The position numbers and the translations under genes are program-made. From Foliamicus sp963666765 (lineage in GTDB: Bacteria; Pseudomonadota; Gammaproteobacteria; Steroidobacterales; Foliamicaceae), in assembly GCA_963666765.1 (NCBI GenBank), contig OY762933.1, forward strand, positions 2,170,001-2,234,000: a stretch of 64,000 bases of DNA. The letters run 5' to 3'. Within the stretch, counting starts at the first letter, position 1, and the number at the start of each line of letters is the position of its first letter. Of this stretch, positions 34,420 through 42,570 are shown one piece after another. The notes beneath the pieces were generated by a model. The model saw only the letters and a list, made by a program, of their open reading frames with translations. It was not told the DNA's origin and ran no database searches.

Positions 34420-35028
34420 TTATCCCGGCGCCCTGTCTCCAAGAAGCCGCGCCAAAAAACGCGCCGCCTGCCCACGATGACTCCTGCGTCCCTTTTCCTC
34501 GGCGCTCATCAGGGCAGCGCACCTGCCGGTGCGCCGGTCCAGGAAAACGGGGTCGTAACCAAACCCCCGGCTGTCTTGCGCGCTGGCGGCGATTCGCCCT
34601 TCCCAGACGCCTTCGGCAATCAGGGGAGGCGGCTCGTTTCCGGGGCTGGCCAGAACCAGCACGCAGCGAAAGCGCGCTGTCCGGTATTCGGCCGGCACGC
34701 CGTCAAGGCTTCCCAGCAGTTTCCGGATATTGGCCCGGGCGTTTGCCTCGGCTCCGGCGTAACGGGAGGAATAAACGCCCGGCGCGCCGTGCAATGCGTC
34801 CACTTCCAGGCCGGAGTCGTCGCTCAGCGCCGGCAAGCCGGATTGCTCGGCAGCAGCACAGGCTTTCAGCCGTGCGTTTTCCTCAAAGCTCGAGCCGGTC
34901 TCCTCCGCTGCTACAAGACCGAGTTCGCGCATCGCAATAAGGCGCAGTTGTCCCTTGAGCAGTTCCTGAAGCTCAATCAGTTTGCCCTGGTTGCCCGTAG
35001 CCAGCACGGCTTTTCGGATATTGGCCAT
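34420..35028 (-). CDS. rdgB: XTP/dITP diphosphatase RdgB (HAM1 family)
   Basis: A 202-residue house-cleaning enzyme that hydrolyses ITP, dITP and XTP to monophosphates. The motifs TGNQGKLIEL, SFEENARLKA, DDSGLEVDALHGAPGVYSSRYAG and GFGYDPVF are all present. The start is ATG 35028 (MANIRKAVLATGNQGK); the longer frame to 35175 only adds non-homologous sequence overlapping the divergent gene region. Length agrees with E. coli RdgB. Confidence 0.95.
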   Translation of the reverse strand: MANIRKAVLATGNQGKLIELQELLKGQLRLIAMRELGLVAAEETGSSFEENARLKACAAAEQSGLPALSDDSGLEVDALHGAPGVYSSRYAGAEANARANIRKLLGSLDGVPAEYRTARFRCVLVLASPGNEPPPLIAEGVWEGRIAASAQDSRGFGYDPVFLDRRTGRCAALMSAEEKGRRSHRGQAARFLARLLGDRAPG

Positions 35029-35135
35029 TTCAGTATGCGCAAATGTCCCGAATTCCCGGGGAAGTATGTACCGAGACGGCGGCGGCGTGCGATATTCTTT
35101 GCGCCCCGCCGCCGAATCTTCCCGGAATCGAAACA

Positions 35136-37106
35136 ATGCCGGATTCCACAACGCCCGCCGAAAGTCGGTATCCACATCTCTTCACCCCTATCTCACTGGG
35201 GCCGGTGCGCCTGGCTCACCGGGTGATTATTCCGGGCCACTCCATGGTGCACGGGGATTCCTCCGGCCTCATTACCGAGCGCTATCACGCCTATCTGGTA
35301 AGGCGGGCCAGGGGCGGCGCTGCTCTTGTGGGTATCGAGTCCGCCCCGGTACACCCCGACAGCCTGACCTGGACCGGACAACTTGAGCTTTGGCGGGACG
35401 AGATCATCGACTCTCTGGCCCGCACCGCCGAGGCAGTCCATGACGCGGGTTCCAGGCTGTCCATAATCCTCTGGCACGGCGGTCACAACGTGCCTTTCGG
35501 CCGCGGAGCGGTAGCGCTGGCTCCGTCGGCGATTCCGTCGGTGCAGATCGGCCAGGTGCCCAAGGCCATTTCCATTGCCGAGATCGGGGAGTTGGTCGGG
35601 TATTACGCCGCCGCGGCCGAGCGCTGCGCCAGGGCGGGGGTAGACGTTATCGAAGTGCAGACCGCATCCGACTATCTTCTCGGTTCGTTTCTCAGCCCGC
35701 AACTCAATCACAGGACCGATGGCTACGGCGGGTCGGTGGTGAACCGCTGCCGGTTCGTAATAGAAGTTCTGGAAGCGATACGAACAAGAGTTCCCGGCAG
35801 CGTGGCCGTGGGTCTGCGCACCTCGGTCTTCCACGCCATTCCGGGGGACCCTGACGGCTACGGCCTGGAAGAGTCACTCCCTGCCATGGCGACGATTGCC
35901 GAGGCCGGCGTTACCGATTACGTAAGCGTGATGAGCGGTTCCAATGCGGCCTTTGCGGAGACTATTTCGCCCATGACCTATCCTCGGGCACAGTTGGCGG
36001 AAGAGGCGGCACGTTTCAGGGAGGCGCTGTCCGTTCCGGTCACGGTGGCCGGGCGCATCCGCACCCCCGATGAAGCGGAGGCCATCGTCGCGAACGGCCA
36101 GGCTGACGTCGTCGCCATGGCCCGCACGTTCATCGCCGAGCCCGACTGGGTCGTGAAGGTGCGCCGCGGCGAGGAGGAGCGCATCCGGCCCTGCATGTCC
36201 TGCAACCAGGTCTGTCTGGGTTTTGCCGCCCTGGGCTTGCCCGCGGGCTGCAACATCAACGCGGCCGCTGGAAGGGAACTCGAAATGCCCGGCGGGGCGC
36301 CGGTCGCAACCCGCAGGAACATTGCCGTCGTCGGCGGCGGTCCGGCCGGACTGGAATGCGCGCGCGTAGCGGCGCAGCGAGGTCACGCCGTTACCCTGTA
36401 TGAAGCCTCGGACGCGCTTGGTGGCGCCATGCGTCTCGCAGCCCGCTGCCCGCACCGCGAGGAGATGCTGCCGGCCCTCGAGTGGTGGGAGCGGGAGTTG
36501 TCCCGGCTGGGCGTCATTGTCCGATTACGCACCGCGATCGATGATCCCGGGGATCTGGATGTTGACGAGGCGGTCTGGGCCACGGGCGGCTCGCCCGGCT
36601 GGACCTGGCTTTGGCGCAACCGGCCCCGCCTGACCGGCGGCATTCCGGGCGCGGAAAACCTGCCCCATGGGCGCGACATCCTGGCAGGCACGGCGTCAGT
36701 ATCGGGAAGCGTCCTGGTGATCGACGAGGAAGGCAATTGGCCGGCAGTCAATCTGGTGGAATACCTGGCGGCAATGGATGGCGTTTCCGGCGTGACCGTG
36801 GCGACGGCCAGCGCGCTGTTCGGCGATCCGGAGCTGTCCCTGACCGGCGAACTGCCGCTGGTCACCCGCCGCATGAAGTCGGCGGGCGTGAAACTGCATG
36901 GCGGCACACTTGTGAAGGAGGTCAGGAACAACACCGCAATATCCGTGGAAGGCGCGGAGATGGGGCCTTTCGACGACCTGGTGCTGTCCATGGGCGCGGT
37001 CGCCAATCCGGCGCCGGACGGCGTACCTGCGATCGGCGATTGCCTCGCTCCCCGCTCCATCTGGGCGGCGGTTCAGGACGGCGCCCGCCTGGCGCTGAAT
37101 CTCTGA
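35136..37106 (+). CDS. Old-yellow-enzyme/2,4-dienoyl-CoA-reductase-type FAD/FMN/4Fe-4S oxidoreductase
   Basis: The start is ATG 35136, giving 656 residues. An N-terminal FMN TIM barrel begins LFTPISLGPVRLAHRVI. A 4Fe-4S motif with Cx2Cx3Cx11C spacing (CMSCNQVC ... AGC) and a C-terminal FAD/NAD(P) domain (VVGGGPAGLECARVA) follow. This three-part layout is that of 2,4-dienoyl-CoA reductase and trimethylamine/dimethylglycine dehydrogenases. The exact substrate is not evident. It lies about 3 kb from the RiPP cluster, with rdgB and the MFS operon between, so a link with the peptide is unlikely but not excluded. Confidence 0.88.
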   Translation: MPDSTTPAESRYPHLFTPISLGPVRLAHRVIIPGHSMVHGDSSGLITERYHAYLVRRARGGAALVGIESAPVHPDSLTWTGQLELWRDEIIDSLARTAEAVHDAGSRLSIILWHGGHNVPFGRGAVALAPSAIPSVQIGQVPKAISIAEIGELVGYYAAAAERCARAGVDVIEVQTASDYLLGSFLSPQLNHRTDGYGGSVVNRCRFVIEVLEAIRTRVPGSVAVGLRTSVFHAIPGDPDGYGLEESLPAMATIAEAGVTDYVSVMSGSNAAFAETISPMTYPRAQLAEEAARFREALSVPVTVAGRIRTPDEAEAIVANGQADVVAMARTFIAEPDWVVKVRRGEEERIRPCMSCNQVCLGFAALGLPAGCNINAAAGRELEMPGGAPVATRRNIAVVGGGPAGLECARVAAQRGHAVTLYEASDALGGAMRLAARCPHREEMLPALEWWERELSRLGVIVRLRTAIDDPGDLDVDEAVWATGGSPGWTWLWRNRPRLTGGIPGAENLPHGRDILAGTASVSGSVLVIDEEGNWPAVNLVEYLAAMDGVSGVTVATASALFGDPELSLTGELPLVTRRMKSAGVKLHGGTLVKEVRNNTAISVEGAEMGPFDDLVLSMGAVANPAPDGVPAIGDCLAPRSIWAAVQDGARLALNL

Positions 37107-37137
37107 CGCGACCCTACGGGCGTGACACGACGCCGGC

Positions 37138-37887
37138 TCAGCCAGCCTGCCCTTGCGCCTCTTCCTGCGCCACGAGGACCTGCCTGATGCCATCCGCCGC
37201 GAGGTCGAGCATGCGATCCAGCTCCTCGCGCAGAAAAGCGTTCGCCTCGGCGGCGCCCTGCACTTCGATGATGCCTCCGGCCTCGTTCATCACCACGTTG
37301 ATGTCCGCCTCGGCCTCCGAGTCTTCGGCGTAGTCGAGGTCCAGCACTTCCAGTCCGCGATACAGGCCGACGGAAACCGCCGCCACCTGTCCGTGCAACG
37401 GGTGTCGGACAAACCGGCGCCGCCACGAGCGCCGCCGGCAAGCCAGGCTCAGAGCCAGCCAGCCTCCCGATATTGCCGCGGTACGTGTCCCGCCGTCGGC
37501 CTGTATGACATCGCAGTCGACGACTATCGTGTGCTCGCCCAGGGCCTCGAAATCCACGCCGGCGCGCAACGAGCGTCCGATCAGGCGCTGGATTTCCATG
37601 GTACGGCCCGACTGACGTCCGCTGCTTGCTTCACGGCGGCCCCTGGTGTGTGTGGCCCCCGGCAGCATGCCGTATTCGGCGGTTACCCAGCCGCGGCCGC
37701 TGCCGCGAAGGAAATGCGGCACGCCGGCTTCGACACTCGCCGTGCAGAGCACGCGTGTCTCGCCGAAGCGGGCCAGAACCGAGCCGCCGGGATGGGACGT
37801 GTAGCCGGTCTCGAACGCTACGGGGCGCATGCGGTCCGGGTCCCGGCCACTGGGCCGGCGCACCGCTGAGGAAGATTTGGTGTGCAT
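37138..37887 (-). CDS. rph: Ribonuclease PH
   Basis: A phosphorolytic 3'-5' exoribonuclease that trims tRNA 3' ends. Conserved stretches RFGETRVLCTASVEAGVPHFL, WVTAEYGMLPGATHTR, GRTMEIQRLIGRSLRAGVD and CDVIQADGGTRTAAISGG match E. coli RNase PH throughout. The frame is open to 37947. The ATG at 37887 or GTG at 37863 (close to the family's usual N terminus) are the likely starts; neither has a strong ribosome-binding site. It is divergent to yicC, the same neighbourhood as in E. coli. Confidence 0.94.
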   Translation of the reverse strand: MHTKSSSAVRRPSGRDPDRMRPVAFETGYTSHPGGSVLARFGETRVLCTASVEAGVPHFLRGSGRGWVTAEYGMLPGATHTRGRREASSGRQSGRTMEIQRLIGRSLRAGVDFEALGEHTIVVDCDVIQADGGTRTAAISGGWLALSLACRRRSWRRRFVRHPLHGQVAAVSVGLYRGLEVLDLDYAEDSEAEADINVVMNEAGGIIEVQGAAEANAFLREELDRMLDLAADGIRQVLVAQEEAQGQAG

Positions 37888-38013
37888 CCGGCCAATTATG
37901 CAAGCGTCGGCGCGCCGGTCTTGCATCGATGCGCTCATTTCGGACAATGGTGTTTCGCGGCGACGCTAAAATTGGCTTGCGTCGATATGGCGGGGGCCAA
38001 TGAGGCACTACCA

Positions 38014-38880
38014 ATGATTCGCAGCATGACCGGCTATGCCAAAGAGGAGTACCGCAGCGAAAGCGGGTGGCTCCAGTGGGAATTGCGGTCCGTGAATCAT
38101 CGCCACCTGGATCTCGAAGTTCGCGTGCCCGGCGTTTTTCGGGACATGGAGCCCGAGATACGCAATTTGCTGGCTTCGCAAATTGGCCGCGGCCACGTTG
38201 ATGCGCGCCTGAGCTGGCGCCCGGCGGAAAAATTTGCCGACCGGATCAAGGTCAACACGGGCCTGGCGGTGCGGATCATCGGTTACGCGCGGGTGCTGGC
38301 GGAGCAGATGCGCCGCCCGGCGGCGGTCAGCCCCCTCGACGTCATGCGCTGGCCGGGCGTAATCGAAGAACATTCCGCCGATCAGAGCCACATGTCCGGA
38401 GAGGTGCGCAAGTTGCTGCACAAGGCGATCGACTCGCTGCGGGCGACGCAGGCCAGCGAGGGCGAGAAACTGAAGAAGACCATTGAGAGCCGCTGCTCCA
38501 AGATGGAGAAGATGCTCAAGAAGTACCGTTTGCGCACGCCCGAACTCCGGGAGAGGGCCATGGAACGCATGAGCGATCGGCTCGACGCGATCAGGGTGCG
38601 CGTGGATGCCGAACGGCTGGAAAGGGAAGTGGCGCTGTTGCTGATGCGTTACGACATCAGCGAGGAACTGGACCGGCTGGAAGCCCACTTGGTGGCCCTG
38701 CGGTCCGCGCTGAAGGCAAGCGACCCGGCCGGGAAGCGGGTGAATTTTCTGCTCCAGGAAATTGGCCGGGAGGCCAACACGCTGGCCGCCAAGTCGGGAG
38801 ACGCGCGCGGTACGCACGAAGCCGTGGATATGCGGGTTCTCGTGGAGCAAATGCGCGAGCAGGCCCAGAATATCCTGTGA
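38014..38880 (+). CDS. yicC: YicC-family endoribonuclease
   Basis: A 288-residue protein starting MIRSMTGYA, the family hallmark; the longer frame to 37882 is rejected because it lacks homology and overlaps rph. The C terminus has the conserved helical stretch LDRLEAHLVALRSAL and KRVNFLLQEIGREANTL. YicC proteins have been linked to endoribonuclease activity and small-RNA decay. It is in an operon with gmk, whose GTG start overlaps the yicC stop. Confidence 0.93.
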   Translation: MIRSMTGYAKEEYRSESGWLQWELRSVNHRHLDLEVRVPGVFRDMEPEIRNLLASQIGRGHVDARLSWRPAEKFADRIKVNTGLAVRIIGYARVLAEQMRRPAAVSPLDVMRWPGVIEEHSADQSHMSGEVRKLLHKAIDSLRATQASEGEKLKKTIESRCSKMEKMLKKYRLRTPELRERAMERMSDRLDAIRVRVDAERLEREVALLLMRYDISEELDRLEAHLVALRSALKASDPAGKRVNFLLQEIGREANTLAAKSGDARGTHEAVDMRVLVEQMREQAQNIL

Positions 38881-39500
38881 CGCCCCGTCTGTTTGTCGTA
38901 TCCGCCCCTTCGGGGACCGGCAAGACCACGATCGTCAGGCGTCTGGTCAGGGAAAACCCCGGCGTCAGCCTGGCCGTTTCCCACACGACGCGCCCGCCCC
39001 GCGAACAGGAGCGGGACACGCACGACTATCACTTTGTAAGCGACGCGGCTTTCGATGAAATACGGGACGCCGGCGGTTTTCTGGAGCATGCGAACGTTTT
39101 CGGCAACCGTTACGGGACCAGCCGCCGGGAAGTGGAAGAGAAGCTCGCCGGCGGCAGCCAGGTGATCCTGGAAATCGACTGGCAGGGCGCCGAGCAGGTG
39201 CGGCGCGCCATGCCCGAGGCGCAGAGCATTTTCCTGCTCCCACCTTCACGCGGCGAACTGGAGAAGCGTCTGAAAGGCCGCAACAGCGACAAGCCGGAAG
39301 TGGTCAAGCGCCGGTTTTCCGAAGCGAGCCATGACGTGAGCAAGTGGACCGACTTCCACTACGTGCTTGTCAATATCGATGTCGGTGAGACCTGCCGGAG
39401 GATGTCGAGCATCATGAAAGGCGATGGGGCGGGATACGCCGTTCACGACGAAAAGCACCGGGCATGTGTCGAGGAAGGCATCGCGGCAGGCGGCTGGTAG
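38877..39500 (+). CDS. gmk: Guanylate kinase
   Basis: A 207-residue kinase that converts GMP to GDP. The P-loop is SAPSGTGKTT; the GMP-binding region includes VSHTTRPPREQERDTHDYHFV and GNRYGTSR. The start is GTG 38877, overlapping the yicC stop (GTGA). Length equals the E. coli enzyme. rpoZ and spoT follow, the classical gammaproteobacterial order. Confidence 0.96.
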   Translation: MTPRLFVVSAPSGTGKTTIVRRLVRENPGVSLAVSHTTRPPREQERDTHDYHFVSDAAFDEIRDAGGFLEHANVFGNRYGTSRREVEEKLAGGSQVILEIDWQGAEQVRRAMPEAQSIFLLPPSRGELEKRLKGRNSDKPEVVKRRFSEASHDVSKWTDFHYVLVNIDVGETCRRMSSIMKGDGAGYAVHDEKHRACVEEGIAAGGW

Positions 39501-39505
39501 AGTCT

Positions 39506-39545
39506 CTGGGAGTGGGGGCATTGCCCCTACAGCCTCCCGCCCTCC
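39506..39545. repeat. 40-base dispersed repeat, copy in the gmk-rpoZ gap
   Basis: About 35 of 40 bases match 53428-53467, including the near-palindrome GGGGGCATTGCCCC and the trailing TCCCGCCCTC. It lies in the 118-base gap between gmk and rpoZ, which otherwise holds only the rpoZ ribosome-binding region. Confidence 0.7.
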
Positions 39546-39618
39546 AGGAAGGCGGCCTTGCGGCGGCACGCATAGTGATGCAGAATCAGCTTAAGGACTT
39601 CTCTACAGAGCAATAGCA

Positions 39619-39870
39619 ATGGCGCGAATTACCGTTGAAGACTGCCAGCAGCGGATCGAAAACATCTTCGATCTCGTGCGCGTGGCCGCTATGCGCGCGC
39701 GCCGGCTTGCCAACGGCGCGGAGCCCATGGTGCCGCGCGAGAACGAAAAACCCTCGGTGATCGCGCTGCGCGAGATCGCGGCCGGGCTGGTCACGGAAGA
39801 GAGCCTCAACGAGCAGGAACGGTCCGTCGAGGAAGCGTTCGCCACTCCGGGAGAAGTTCGCGAGTATTGA
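39619..39870 (+). CDS. rpoZ: RNA polymerase omega subunit
   Basis: An 83-residue omega subunit beginning MARITVEDCQQRIENIFDLV, with the conserved RARRLANG and KPSVIALREIAAGLV stretches. Omega binds beta-prime, helps RNA polymerase assembly and forms part of a ppGpp site. It is followed directly by spoT; the stop TGA overlaps a TTG start. Confidence 0.96.
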   Translation: MARITVEDCQQRIENIFDLVRVAAMRARRLANGAEPMVPRENEKPSVIALREIAAGLVTEESLNEQERSVEEAFATPGEVREY

Positions 39871-42098
39871 TCGGAGGGCCGGCGCTTGCACCGGCACTCA
39901 ACGGTCCGAGCGTCTGCCATCCCGTAACCGGGGGCACGGCACGAATCATGCAGCAGGCAGTTGTTCTGCCCGGCACGCAGAAAATCCGGGTATCCGGCGG
40001 CGGAATCCGCAGGCTTCTCGCCGACCTGGAATACCTGTCCGGGAACGAGCGCGATCAGGTCCGGCAGGCGTATGAATTCGGTGCGCGCGCCCACCATGAC
40101 CAGCGCCGGCTCTCCGGCGAACCGTACATTTCCCATCCGGTAGCCGTCGCGACCATCCTCGCCCAGCTGCGGCTGGACTCCGAAACCATCATCGCCGCGC
40201 TGCTGCACGACGTAATCGAGGACACGCCCACGCTTCGGGTCAACCTGGAAGACCAATTCGGCCGGCAGGTGGCGGCGATCGTTGACGGCGTGACCAAGCT
40301 GACGCGACTCAGGAAAGCCGGTCATTCGGGAACCCAGGCCGCCAGTTTCCGCAAGATGATGCTGGCCATGGTTGACGATATCCGTGTCATCCTGGTCAAG
40401 TTGGCGGACCGGCTGCACAACATGCGGACGCTGGATGCGCTGGGCCGCGAACGCCAGCGGCGCATCGCCCGCGAAACGCTGGAGATCTACGCGCCGATAG
40501 CCAACCGCCTGGGCATTCGCACGATTCGCCGGGAAATGGAGGACCTCGGCTTCCGCTATGCCTGGCCGCAGCGTTACCGGGTCATCAACCGCCACCTGAA
40601 CCAGAGGCCCAGGCACCCGCGCGCAATAATGAGGCGCGTCTCCGACCGCCTGCGGCGGGCGCTCAAGTCGGCCAACCTGGAAGGCAGTATTTCCGCGCGC
40701 GCCAAGTCCGCCTACAGCATCTACACCAAGATGCGCGAGAAACGGCTGGCCTTCAAGGAAATCTCGGATGTCTTCGGCCTGCGCATCATCGTGTCGGACA
40801 TCGACGCCTGCTACCGGTGCCTGGGTATTGCGCATCAGCTCTTCCGCCCCATGCCCGGGCGGTTCAAGGATTACATCGCCATCCCGCGCGTGAACGGCTA
40901 CCAGTCGCTGCATACCGTCCTGCTGGGACCGGAAGGCGTGCCGCTGGAATTCCAGATCCGCACGCCCGAGATGCACCGCGTGGCCGAAAGCGGCATCGCT
41001 GCGCACTGGCAGTACAAGGCCGAGGACAAGAGCGTGCTTCCGGCCCAGTTCCGCACCCAGGAGTGGTTGCGGCGGATTACCGAAATGCAGGCCACCGCTC
41101 AGGAGGAAGAGTTCTACGATCACGTGAAAGTGGACCTGTTCCCCGACAAGGTCTACGTGTTCACGCCAAAGGGCATGATCCTGCGCCTGCCCAGGGGCGC
41201 CACCTGTCTGGACTTCGCGTATGCCGTGCATACGGATGTAGGTCACCGCTGCGTAGCGGCGCGGGTGGACGGACAGGTGACGCCGCTGCGCTCGCAGTTG
41301 AAGAACGGTCAGAACGTGCACATACTCACCTCACGTCACGCCCATCCGAACGCGGGCTGGCTGGAATACGTCGCCACGGCCAAGGCGCGCTCGGCCATTC
41401 TCGATTACCTGAAGAACACGCAGACGAGGGAAGCGCGGGAGGTGGGCGCCGTGCTGTTGAACCAGGCGCTGGCCGATCGGGGATCGTCGCTGCGCAAGAT
41501 GGGGCGCGGTCCGCTTGAAGAAGCACTCACGGAACTTGGGGTGACGAGCCGCCAGGAACTGTACGAACAGATCGGCCTGGGCGAACGTCTCGCGACGCTG
41601 GCGGCGGCCGTGGTCATGAATCCCGGCAAGAAGCAATCCGGCGACCGGCGCCGCAAGCTGACTCCCGTGGACATCGCCGGCGCCGAGGGCATGGTGGTGA
41701 CATACGGGAAGTGCTGCTATCCGATTCCGGGCGACGAAGTGGTGGGACATACCTCCAGCGGGCGCGGATTTGTCATTCATCGCAACACCTGCGGCAATTT
41801 CCGCGCCGAGCGCAAGCGCAAGGACCGCTGGATCCCGATCAACTGGAAGCGCCGCATCCGGCTGGAGTTTCCGGCCGGGCTGCGCATTCACATCGATCAT
41901 CGGCCGGGCGTGCTCGCGGAAGTCGCCGCCCGGGTGGCCGAGACCGGACACAACATCGCCCAGGTGAACATGCAGGACCGTCCCGAGGAAAGCACCGAAC
42001 TGTTCCTGTCGGTTCTGGTCAAGGACAGGGACCGGCTGGCCCGGGTGATCCGGGCGATACGCACTTTGCCCAGCGTGCATCGCGTGCAGCGTGTCTGA
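39867..42098 (+). CDS. spoT: Bifunctional (p)ppGpp synthetase/hydrolase SpoT
   Basis: A 743-residue Rel/Spo homologue if started at TTG 39867; ATG 39948 is an alternative that keeps all domains. The HD hydrolase domain is intact (ISHPVAVATIL and ALLHDVIEDT). The synthetase domain has NGYQSLHTVLLGPEG. TGS (VYVFTPKGMILRLPRGAT) and C-terminal ACT (IHIDHRPGVLAEVAARVAETG) domains follow. The protein sets ppGpp levels during stress. The gene is coupled to rpoZ. Confidence 0.95.
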   Translation: MIGGPALAPALNGPSVCHPVTGGTARIMQQAVVLPGTQKIRVSGGGIRRLLADLEYLSGNERDQVRQAYEFGARAHHDQRRLSGEPYISHPVAVATILAQLRLDSETIIAALLHDVIEDTPTLRVNLEDQFGRQVAAIVDGVTKLTRLRKAGHSGTQAASFRKMMLAMVDDIRVILVKLADRLHNMRTLDALGRERQRRIARETLEIYAPIANRLGIRTIRREMEDLGFRYAWPQRYRVINRHLNQRPRHPRAIMRRVSDRLRRALKSANLEGSISARAKSAYSIYTKMREKRLAFKEISDVFGLRIIVSDIDACYRCLGIAHQLFRPMPGRFKDYIAIPRVNGYQSLHTVLLGPEGVPLEFQIRTPEMHRVAESGIAAHWQYKAEDKSVLPAQFRTQEWLRRITEMQATAQEEEFYDHVKVDLFPDKVYVFTPKGMILRLPRGATCLDFAYAVHTDVGHRCVAARVDGQVTPLRSQLKNGQNVHILTSRHAHPNAGWLEYVATAKARSAILDYLKNTQTREAREVGAVLLNQALADRGSSLRKMGRGPLEEALTELGVTSRQELYEQIGLGERLATLAAAVVMNPGKKQSGDRRRKLTPVDIAGAEGMVVTYGKCCYPIPGDEVVGHTSSGRGFVIHRNTCGNFRAERKRKDRWIPINWKRRIRLEFPAGLRIHIDHRPGVLAEVAARVAETGHNIAQVNMQDRPEESTELFLSVLVKDRDRLARVIRAIRTLPSVHRVQRV

Positions 42099-42153
42099 CG
42101 CCGGCAGCATGTTTAGTACGCTGACTGACATATTATTGACCCCCGACTCGCCC

Positions 42154-42540
42154 ATGAAACGCACTCCTGTACACACCTCCCGTGCGCCGGCTGCGATCGG
42201 CGCCTATTCCCAGGCCATCGTGGCGGGCGATTTCTGCTATGTGTCCGGACAGATTCCGCTGGACCCGGAGACCGGCAAGCTGGTTGACGGCGATATCCGC
42301 CTGCAGATCGGACAGGTGTTCGCCAACCTGGCGGCGGTGGCCAGGGCCGGCGGCTGCGATCTCGGCAGGGACGCGGTGAAGATCACGGTCTTTCTGACGG
42401 ATCTTTCGCATTTCGGACTGGTAAACGAGGTCATGTCGGAGATGTTCGCCAAGCCTTTCCCCGCCCGCGCCGCGATCGAGGTGGCGGGATTGCCGCTGGG
42501 CGCACAGGTAGAAGCCGACGCAGTACTGGTCGTCCCGTAG
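42154..42540 (+). CDS. ridA: RidA-family enamine/imine deaminase
   Basis: A 128-residue YjgF/RidA protein. The conserved stretches are APAAIGAYSQAIVAGDFCYVSGQIPLDP and PARAAIEVAGLPLGAQVEADA, including the active-site Arg. It hydrolyses reactive 2-aminoacrylate-type intermediates. The start is ATG 42154; the upstream in-frame ATG at 42091 overlaps spoT. It lies between spoT and recG, as in many gammaproteobacteria. Confidence 0.95.
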   Translation: MKRTPVHTSRAPAAIGAYSQAIVAGDFCYVSGQIPLDPETGKLVDGDIRLQIGQVFANLAAVARAGGCDLGRDAVKITVFLTDLSHFGLVNEVMSEMFAKPFPARAAIEVAGLPLGAQVEADAVLVVP

Positions 42541-42570
42541 TACGAACCGATTAGCGGAACACGACGCCAG

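Noticed and set aside
35136..37106. Old-yellow-enzyme-type gene as the missing azoline dehydrogenase
   Set aside because: It has the TIM-barrel/4Fe-4S/FAD layout of dienoyl-CoA reductases, not the SagB nitroreductase fold, and lies outside the cluster beyond three unrelated genes.
39603..41321. 572-codon minus-strand frame opposite rpoZ and spoT
   Set aside because: It is a high-G+C antisense shadow of conserved genes with no recognisable domain.
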